Source of the DNA: Rhodovastum atsumiense
GTDB lineage: Bacteria > Pseudomonadota > Alphaproteobacteria > Acetobacterales > Acetobacteraceae
DNA length: 64,000 nt
NCBI RefSeq assembly: GCF_937425535.1
Contig: NZ_OW485601.1
Coordinates: forward strand, 5,563,501 to 5,627,500
Reading direction: 5' to 3'
Part shown: positions 58,245 through 64,000 of the stretch, one piece after another
How the letters are laid out: each line of letters opens with the position of its first letter
Position numbering within the stretch: position 1 is the first letter of the stretch
Notes under the pieces: generated by a model
The model's input: the letters and a program-made list of their open reading frames with translations, nothing else
Databases searched by the model: none
What the model was told of the DNA's origin: nothing
Program-made: the position numbers and the translations under genes

Positions 58245-58269
58245 CCGTACCCGGCCGGGCCGGGTACGG
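58245..58269 (-). terminator. Hairpin after the MaoC-Pta gene
   Basis: Arms CCGTACCCGGC/GCCGGGTACGG with a 3-base loop, 6 bases beyond the stop codon at 58276. Confidence 0.7.
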
Positions 58270-58275
58270 TGGGGC

Positions 58276-59694
58276 TCATTCGGCGGCGGCTGCCAGCGCC
58301 ACCGGCCGGGCGGCACTGCGGCCGGTGGCCTGCCAGTGCACGTACAGCGCCGCCACGGCGCAGGAGAACAGCCGGGCGATCTCGCCATCCGAGCGGCTGG
58401 TCAGCAGGATCGGCACCCTGGCCCCGAGCACCAGCCCCGCGCCCTCGGCCTGGGCGGCGAACGTGAGTTCCTTGGCCAGGATGTTGCCGGCCTCGAGGTT
58501 CGGCGCCACCAGGATGTCGGCGCGGCCGGCGACCTTCGAGGTCAGGCCCTTGGTGCGGGCCGCCATCAGGCTGATGGCGTTGTCCATGGCCAGCGGCCCG
58601 TCGACGATGCCGCCGCTGATCTGGCCGCGCTCGGACATCTTCGACAGCGCCGCGGCGTCGAGCGTGGACTGCATCCGCGGGTTCACCGTCTCCACCGCCG
58701 AGAGAATGCCGACCTTCGGCACGGCGATGCCCAGCGCCAAGGCGAGGTCGATCGCGTTCTGCACGATGTCGACCTTCTCATCGAGGGTCGGGGCGATGTT
58801 GATGGCGGCGTCGGTCACCAGCAGCGGTTCGGCCAGGGAGGGCGCGTCCATGACGAAGACATGGCTGATCCGGCGCCCGGTGCGCAGCCCGCCCTGCGAC
58901 TTCACCACGTGCTTCAGCAGCGTGTCGGTATGCAGGTGGCCCTTCATCAGCGCGGCGGCGCGGCCCTGGGTCACCATCTCGACGGCGCGCGCGGCGGCGG
59001 CATCGTCGCCTGACGCGTCCTCGATCTCGCAGCCCTGCAGGCTGGCGCCGCAGGATGCCGCGACGGCGGCGATCCGGGCGGCGTCGCCGACCAGGATCGG
59101 CTCGATCAGCCGGGCGCGGGCGCCGGCGAGGGCGCCGAGCAGGGCGGTTTCCTCGGTGGGGGCCACCACCGCGGTGCGCATCGGCGGCAGCGGGTGGCAG
59201 GCCTGCAGCAGGCGCTCGACATGGCGATGGCGGGCGATGGTCAGGCCGGGCAGGGGGGTGTCCTCGACCTCGCGGCGCTCGGCGGGGGCGGTGACTTCCG
59301 CCGTGCCTTCGACGATCGTCTCGCCGCCGCGGCAGATGCGGGTGGCCAGCAGGATCGTGTTGGGCGGGCGCTTGCCGGTGACGGTCACCGAGATGTCGAG
59401 CATGTCGCCGACATAGGCGCGGCCGTGGAAATGCAGCGTCTGCATGTCGTACAACGTGCCCGGCCCGGGCAGGACATTGCCGAGCACGGCCGAGAACAGC
59501 GAGCCGAGCCACATTGACGGGGCGGGATGGGCGTCGCGCGCCTCCACGTCGTGGCCGGAGCCCGGCAGGTTGATGGGGTTCAGGTTGCCGGTGACATGGG
59601 CGAAGACATAGAGGTCCTCGGGCGTGACCACGCGGGTGATGGCGGCGGTCTCACCGACCGCGATCTCGGCGAAGACGTGGTTGATGCGTGTCAT
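58276..59694 (-). CDS. Bifunctional MaoC-like enoyl-CoA hydratase / phosphate acetyltransferase
   Basis: 472 residues. The N-terminal part (about 1-150) is a MaoC/PhaJ-type hot-dog domain with FAHVTGNLNPIN (hydratase motif region) and MQTLHFHGRAYVGD. From about 165 to 455 it is a phosphate acyltransferase (Pta/Ptb fold: EPILVGDAARI, MKGHLHTDTLLKHVVK, VTDAAINIAPTLDEKVDI, GPLAMDNAIS). It likely makes acetyl or another acyl phosphate and could feed AckA encoded at 20.9 kb. Such fusions are common in alphaproteobacteria. GGAG lies 8 bases before the ATG. Confidence 0.9.
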   Translation of the reverse strand: MTRINHVFAEIAVGETAAITRVVTPEDLYVFAHVTGNLNPINLPGSGHDVEARDAHPAPSMWLGSLFSAVLGNVLPGPGTLYDMQTLHFHGRAYVGDMLDISVTVTGKRPPNTILLATRICRGGETIVEGTAEVTAPAERREVEDTPLPGLTIARHRHVERLLQACHPLPPMRTAVVAPTEETALLGALAGARARLIEPILVGDAARIAAVAASCGASLQGCEIEDASGDDAAAARAVEMVTQGRAAALMKGHLHTDTLLKHVVKSQGGLRTGRRISHVFVMDAPSLAEPLLVTDAAINIAPTLDEKVDIVQNAIDLALALGIAVPKVGILSAVETVNPRMQSTLDAAALSKMSERGQISGGIVDGPLAMDNAISLMAARTKGLTSKVAGRADILVAPNLEAGNILAKELTFAAQAEGAGLVLGARVPILLTSRSDGEIARLFSCAVAALYVHWQATGRSAARPVALAAAAE

Positions 59695-60021
59695 GCCGCG
59701 ACTCCATCCCGGCGCGGGCGGGGGCGCATCGAGGTCCGGCGCAGATCAGGCATAGGGGTATCCTTATCCCGGCGCGAGACGAAAGTGCTGAATTTACAGC
59801 AAAATATGAATCCAGTTCTGCCGCAACGTAACACTTACGTCTATGCTGCAACGCAAAATCAAATAGCATTGCACGAAGTCGTGATCAACTATTTTCAAAC
59901 GAACGCTTTGTTACATTGCATTGCGCGGTTGATAAGGTTGTTCCTTTGCTTCGATTTGTGCTGTCACCATTGAATCCCCGGGCGGATGCGGGGGCTGGCC
60001 ACCCCCGTCGCCCGGCCTCGG
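59695..60021. other. 327-base AT-rich spacer with TGC-box repeats
   Basis: 59790-59960 is much richer in A+T than the surroundings. It contains several TGC-type motifs (ATGCTGCAACGCAAAA, ATTGCACG and ATTGCATTGCGC) resembling the PhaR operator TGCTGCA-CTGCAA, next to a gene with a PhaJ-like domain. No coding frame is convincing. It would hold the promoter of the MaoC-Pta gene and the terminator of the GMC oxidoreductase gene. Confidence 0.45.
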
Positions 60022-61698
60022 CTAGGCCGCTGCCTTTTCCTCTGACTCCAATGCCGCGACCACGGGCACCGGCACCGAAAGGTCGCGGCCGGAATAGGCG
60101 AAGCCGGCCTTGATGTGCTCGGCCAGCCGCAATGCCAGCGCGACGATGGTGATGGTCGGCATGTCCGATCCGCCGGTCGGGAACACGGAGCTGCCGGCGA
60201 TGAACAGGTTCTCCATCCCATGCACGCGGCAGCTCGGATCGACCACGCCCTGCCGCGGATCGGCGTGCATGCGGGTCGTGCCCATGTGGTGCCAGCAGCC
60301 GTCGAGCGTCTCCGGCCAGGGCTCGCCTTCCCGCGGCGCCGCGACGCGCACTGTCCCGGCACCGATCCGTTCCAGTTCCGCGCCGAGAATCTCCTGGGTG
60401 CGGCGGAAGGTGCGCTTCTCCATTTCCCCCAGCCGCCAGTCCACCCTGACGCGCGGCACGCCGAGCCGGTCGCGGCCCTCGCCCAGCATGACCCGGCTGT
60501 CCGGCAGCGGCGATGGCTCGACCACTGTCTCCAGGGTGAAGCCGCGGGCCAGGAAGCCCGGCCTGAACTTCAGCCCGACCGCGAGCACGGCGACCCGCGG
60601 CAGGTTCCGCGCCACCGCCCGCAGCACCTCGCCGCGGCGCCCGCGCAGGCTGCTGCCGCGATTGAGCGCCTGGTAGAGCAGCTTCAGCGCGGCATAGCTT
60701 TCGGGATGGTCGCCCACGAAGCGCGAGGTCACGTAGCAGCGGGTGTTGCCCAGCCGCTCGCGGCCCTGGATGGCGGGCGAGAGGCCGAAATGGGAGCTGA
60801 TCTTGGTGCCCCGCGCGGCCGTGCCGCCGGGATAGGTCACGTGGACGTCGTAGATGCGGCTGAAGGCGCGCGGGTCGCTGAAGACGATCTCGCCGTTGCG
60901 GATACGCGGATGGTCCATGAAATAGCGGCCAACCAGATCATGCTCATTGCCGAGTCCGGCGGGGTGGTGCCGGTTTGAGGCCAGCAGCAGGCGAGGGGTC
61001 TCGATCCCGCCGGTGGCCAGCACGTAGCAGCGCGCGGCCACGCGGAAGGCGGCGCCGCTCAGGGTGCGGACCTCGACACCGGTGACCTGGCTGCCGTTGC
61101 CCGGGGCTTCGATCGCGGTGACGTTGGCATGCAGGAAGGCGGTCACGTTGCCCGAGCGGGCGATGGCCTCGCCGTAGATGCGGCCGAACCGGGTCGGTGG
61201 GCTGAGCTGCGAGACGATGTTGAGCACCTGCTCGCGGTCGAAGGGAATGAACCGGCTGTCCGGCCGGCCGATCCAGTCCTGCCAGGTCTGCGGGTCGTAC
61301 TCGAACGGGCCGATCTGCAGCAGCGCATGCGCGCGGCGGTAATAGGGCAGCAGTTCGGCCAGGCCGAAGGGCCAGCCGCTGTTGGGCACCCAGTCGCGGA
61401 CCTGGAAGTCATGGGCGTCGAGCGGGCGGCAGAAGCCACCCCAGCAATTCGAGCTGCCGCCGAAATAGCGCGACCGCGTCCGGTCCAGCGCGTCATAGCA
61501 GAGGCCGATATTCTCCCCTTGATAGAGCGACTGGCTGGCCTGGTCGAAGTCCATGCCGCCACCCTCAAGGAGGACCACGCGTAACGGTCCGCCCTCGAAT
61601 TCCCGGGCGAGGGTGATGCCCGCGGGCCCCGCACCGATGACGCAAATATCAGATTCGATGATCGCGTTTAAAGGAAGTGTGCGTGCATCGATGATCAT
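60022..61698 (-). CDS. GMC-family FAD oxidoreductase
   Basis: 558 residues from ATG 61698. The N-terminal FAD fold shows CVIGAGPAGITLAREFEGG near residue 20, and the C-terminal part CWHHMGTTRMHADPRQGVVDP and FIAGSSVFPTGG carry the GMC C-terminal histidine and FAD-binding motif. Residues RYFGGSSNCWGGFCRPLDAHDF lie near 90-115. It probably oxidises an alcohol or sugar; the acceptor could be a cytochrome c or oxygen. No partner subunit gene adjoins. The upstream region is unusually AT-rich. Confidence 0.88.
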   Translation of the reverse strand: MIIDARTLPLNAIIESDICVIGAGPAGITLAREFEGGPLRVVLLEGGGMDFDQASQSLYQGENIGLCYDALDRTRSRYFGGSSNCWGGFCRPLDAHDFQVRDWVPNSGWPFGLAELLPYYRRAHALLQIGPFEYDPQTWQDWIGRPDSRFIPFDREQVLNIVSQLSPPTRFGRIYGEAIARSGNVTAFLHANVTAIEAPGNGSQVTGVEVRTLSGAAFRVAARCYVLATGGIETPRLLLASNRHHPAGLGNEHDLVGRYFMDHPRIRNGEIVFSDPRAFSRIYDVHVTYPGGTAARGTKISSHFGLSPAIQGRERLGNTRCYVTSRFVGDHPESYAALKLLYQALNRGSSLRGRRGEVLRAVARNLPRVAVLAVGLKFRPGFLARGFTLETVVEPSPLPDSRVMLGEGRDRLGVPRVRVDWRLGEMEKRTFRRTQEILGAELERIGAGTVRVAAPREGEPWPETLDGCWHHMGTTRMHADPRQGVVDPSCRVHGMENLFIAGSSVFPTGGSDMPTITIVALALRLAEHIKAGFAYSGRDLSVPVPVVAALESEEKAAA

Positions 61699-62182
61699 CG
61701 TGGCACCGTAAAAACTATACGTAAGCGATATATATTTAATTGAGTAATAAATGCACATGTATGCATTTGTTTGACCATTGGATGGCTAATGGTCATGATA
61801 CCGCTAGGTGCCAAGAGACACTCCTCTGATGCACTGGACCCCTGGATATCGCTTCATCCGGTCGGTCGGGTCGATTCTGCTCGGGCCATTTGACTGAGCA
61901 AGATTACCAAGCAGCAACTGTGAGTGATCATAAAAATCGCAAATACGTACTTAAACCGATATCGGAATATGATTTGGTGATATTTGAAACATGTCTGGGC
62001 TTATATCCATTCCACGTGTCTCTTCGAAGGCGGAGGGCGGATGGATGTCGCCAGGCCGTGCCGCGCCCGGCAGGATCGCGACGGTCAGGCCTTGCAGGGC
62101 GATTTCATTACGGCCATGTGCTCGGCAGCCGTGGACGCCAGGCCCTGGCGGTTCGCGCCTGATCAGAGGATGGAGAAAAGAA
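61699..62182. other. 484-base AT-rich region with two perfect inverted repeats
   Basis: This is the lowest-GC stretch in the window, between divergent genes. It contains AAATGCA-N6-TGCATTT (61749-61768) and TGACCATT-N8-AATGGTCA (61772-61795), both candidate operators, and CCGATATCGG near 61958. A 50-codon AT-rich frame from TTG 61890 is probably chance. No RNA gene was recognised. Confidence 0.55.
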
Positions 62183-62626
62183 TTGAGAACAGCGTTTCTG
62201 GCCATCGGCCTTGCCGGCCTGCTCGGCGGTACGGCCGTCGCCCAGACCGTGCCGCTGTCCCCCGCCGCGGTGGTTGCCACGCGGCAGGCCGGTTTCAAGC
62301 TGCTCGGCGGCAGCATGAACGAGATGAAGCGTGCGGTGGAAACATCCTCTGATGTGAAGTCCTTCAAGCAGAGTGCTGAAGGCATCGTTGCGTGGGGCCG
62401 CGTGTTGCCCGGCCTGTTCCCGGTCGGAACCGAGGCCAACAGCAAGGCGAAGCCGGCCGTCTGGTCGGACGTGGCCGGCTTCGAGAAGGCCAGCGCCGCC
62501 CTGGTCGCGGCTGCGGAAGGGCTCGAGAAGGCCGCGGCGAGCGGTGACAGCGCCGCCTTCGCCGCCGCCCTGAAGGCGACCGGGGAAACCTGCGGCGGGT
62601 GCCACCGGCCCTTCCGGCAGCGCTGA
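62183..62626 (+). CDS. Cytochrome c' / c556 family protein
   Basis: 147 residues from TTG 62183, which has GGAG 7 bases upstream. A signal peptide (about 1-20, ending in TAVAQ) exports it. The heme motif CGGCH is at 137-141, near the C-terminus as in the four-helix cytochromes c', with conserved AVWSDVAGFEKASAAL and ETCGGCH. Cytochromes c' bind NO and CO and protect against nitrosative stress. It is convergent with the histidine kinase gene. Confidence 0.88.
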   Translation: MRTAFLAIGLAGLLGGTAVAQTVPLSPAAVVATRQAGFKLLGGSMNEMKRAVETSSDVKSFKQSAEGIVAWGRVLPGLFPVGTEANSKAKPAVWSDVAGFEKASAALVAAAEGLEKAAASGDSAAFAAALKATGETCGGCHRPFRQR

Positions 62627-62632
62627 TCTGCC

Positions 62633-62660
62633 CAGGCCCGCCGCTGCGGCGGCGGGCCTG
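62633..62660. terminator. Bidirectional terminator between cytochrome c' and kinase genes
   Basis: Perfect 12-bp stem (CAGGCCCGCCGC with GCGGCGGGCCTG, loop TGCG) in a 36-base convergent gap. Confidence 0.75.
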
Positions 62661-62662
62661 CC

Positions 62663-64000
62663 TCAGGGCCTCGTCCCCTTCTCCGATCGGTCGAGCCCTG
62701 AGCGGAGCGCCGCCGCGAGCACGGAAATCAACTGGTCCCGGCGGAACGGCTTCACCAGGATCCGCGTGTCGCGGCTGACCTCTTCCATCATGGCTTCGGC
62801 GAGGTAGGCCGTGATGATCACAGTCGGCAGGTCGGGCCGCAGGGACCTCGCGCGCAGGATCAGGTCCGCGCCGTTCATGTCCGGCATGGCATAGTCGGTG
62901 ATCAGCGCCGCGACCGGCTGGCCGTCGCCAAGCAGCGTCATGGCCGCCGCCCCGGACCCGGCCCGCTCCGGCGTGTAGCCCGCGTGCCGGAGCATTGCGC
63001 CAACGGTCGCAAGCACGTCTCCGGAATCGTCGACCAGCAGGACCCGCCTTCCGTCCCCGTCCGGAATCCGTTCCGCCGGCGGCGGCTCCGCGGGGCCGGC
63101 CCCGGCGGCCCCTGGCAGGCGCAGCTCGATCCGCGTGCCCCGGCCCGGGTCGCTGCGCAGGGACAGCTCCCCGCCCGACTGCCGGGCGAATCCCTGGACC
63201 ATGGCCAGGCCAAGTCCCGTGCCCAGTTGTCCCTTGGTGCTGAAGAACGGCTCGCAGGCCCGCTGCAGCACCTCGGGCGACATGCCGATGCCGCTGTCCT
63301 CCACCGTGATCACCACGACCGGCGGCCTCCCGGCGAGCGGCCCGGCACGCGCGGCGATGATCCGGATCAGGCCGTCGCGCGGCCGTGCCTCCCGGGCATT
63401 CTGCACCAGGTTGAGCAGCGCCGCCCCAAGCTGGATGGGATCCACGATTGCCAGGACGGCGCGCGGAACCTCGAGGCACAACCGGCAATCCGGCGCCGCC
63501 GCGGCGCGCAGGCCAGGGGCGGCATCCTCGAAGAACGCGGCGAGATCGATGCTGCGCGGCGAGAGCACCTGCTGGCGCGTGAACGCCAGCAGGCGATGGG
63601 TCAACCGGGCGCTGTGCGCGACCGATCGCATGAGCACGGCGGCGAGCTCGCCGAGTTCCCCCTCGGGCGCCAGGGCGCCGATCAGCTCGAGCGAGCCCAT
63701 CTGCACCTGGATCTGGTTGTTGAACTCGTGGGCGATGCCCGCGGTCAGTTCGGCGACGGCTTCCAGCCGGTGGGCCCGTCGCAGATGCTCCTCGAGCTCG
63801 CGCCGTGCCGTCACGTCGCGGATCACGACGATCGCGCCGCTCCCGTCATGCAGCCGGCTGCCATGCGCCTCGAACCAGCCTTCCTTGCGACCCGGCGGCA
63901 TGGCGCGGTAGGTGAACTGGCACGCCTCCGCCCCGCGGCGCAGCCGCGCCAGCGCGTCGCGCACGCTGGCGGCGTCGTCCGGATGCACGAAGCGCAGCAG
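62663..64000 (-). CDS. PAS-containing hybrid histidine kinase with C-terminal receiver (cut by window edge)
   Basis: At least 445 residues are visible; the frame stays open to the window edge, so the N-terminus is missing. A PAS/PAC segment (GWFEAHGSRLHDGSGAIVVI) leads to a HisKA domain with AGIAHEFNNQIQ (H of HEFNN is the phosphorylation site), then an HATPase with DSGIGM and GTGLGLAMVQGF, and a receiver domain with VLLVDDSGDV, ALITDYAMPDMNG (phospho-Asp) and ILVKPFRRDQL. Its input signal and partner are not visible. The HEFNN-type box is typical of kinases of the NtrB-like/HPK4 group. Confidence 0.9.
   Translation of the reverse strand: MLRFVHPDDAASVRDALARLRRGAEACQFTYRAMPPGRKEGWFEAHGSRLHDGSGAIVVIRDVTARRELEEHLRRAHRLEAVAELTAGIAHEFNNQIQVQMGSLELIGALAPEGELGELAAVLMRSVAHSARLTHRLLAFTRQQVLSPRSIDLAAFFEDAAPGLRAAAAPDCRLCLEVPRAVLAIVDPIQLGAALLNLVQNAREARPRDGLIRIIAARAGPLAGRPPVVVITVEDSGIGMSPEVLQRACEPFFSTKGQLGTGLGLAMVQGFARQSGGELSLRSDPGRGTRIELRLPGAAGAGPAEPPPAERIPDGDGRRVLLVDDSGDVLATVGAMLRHAGYTPERAGSGAAAMTLLGDGQPVAALITDYAMPDMNGADLILRARSLRPDLPTVIITAYLAEAMMEEVSRDTRILVKPFRRDQLISVLAAALRSGLDRSEKGTRP

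Noticed and set aside
61890..62162. 90-codon frame in the AT-rich spacer
   Set aside because: It begins at TTG without a ribosome site and its second half is a shadow of GC-rich sequence before the cytochrome gene.

Overview
The window is high-GC (roughly 68-70% by eye) bacterial chromosome with dense, short-spaced genes. The gene set (GapR/DUF2312, Usg, CIRCE-controlled groESL, a membrane PQQ glucose dehydrogenase, an uptake hydrogenase with its own NtrC-type regulator) points to an alphaproteobacterium, most likely Rhodospirillales/Acetobacteraceae. That placement comes from gene content and remembered protein similarity, not from a marker-gene analysis. I see no rRNA, tRNA, CRISPR array, transposase or phage gene.

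Layout. 1-1.5 kb: the edge of a DNA-repair cassette (MBL-fold exonuclease and ATP-dependent ligase). 1.6-6.7 kb (minus): a proton-channel/OmpA envelope cassette, an inositol monophosphatase and efp. 6.8-17.4 kb: class A beta-lactamase, PQQ glucose dehydrogenase, the EF-P-modifying pair epmB/epmA, two lipoproteins including Pal, Ada, an orphan HisKA-like protein, an FNT channel and pyruvate kinase. 17.6-24.5 kb: GapR, PAP2 phosphatase, GDP-6-deoxymannose synthesis (gmd, rmd), acetate kinase, a membrane-fused alpha/beta hydrolase and a TetR regulator. 24.7-31.4 kb: a leucine/isovalerate degradation operon. 31.4-33.3 kb: a glycosyltransferase and a fluoride channel. 33.6-41.7 kb: a [NiFe]-hydrogenase locus, hupS-hupL-hupC-hupD-hypC-hupH-hupI-hypA-hupR. 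42-44 kb: minCDE. 44-50 kb: tldD, ctaA, a VTT membrane protein, two envelope glycosyltransferases and usg. 50.5-53.3 kb: groES-groEL and a cold-shock gene. 53.3-64 kb: stress-type small proteins, glgX, a serine hydrolase, a MaoC-Pta fusion, a GMC oxidoreductase, cytochrome c' and a hybrid histidine kinase cut by the window edge.

How genes work together. EF-P, EpmA and EpmB form one translation-factor modification module within 6 kb. The hydrogenase has all six proximal-cluster cysteines of the O2-tolerant group 1d type, and two sigma54-type promoters (before hupS and hupH) match the sigma54 activator HupR encoded in the same locus. The TetR gene faces the leucine operon and probably controls it. 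AckA and the MaoC-Pta fusion could together interconvert acetyl-CoA and acetate.

The most unusual non-coding signal is a family of at least five intergenic elements built from stacked GC-rich hairpins sharing the unit GG(A/T)TCCAAGGGC; one copy supplies the last codons and stop of the HMG-CoA lyase gene. Two tandem CIRCE-like operators precede groES. The least understood protein system is the ExbB-like channel / coiled-coil OmpA / Pro-rich OmpA cassette at 1.6-5.1 kb.
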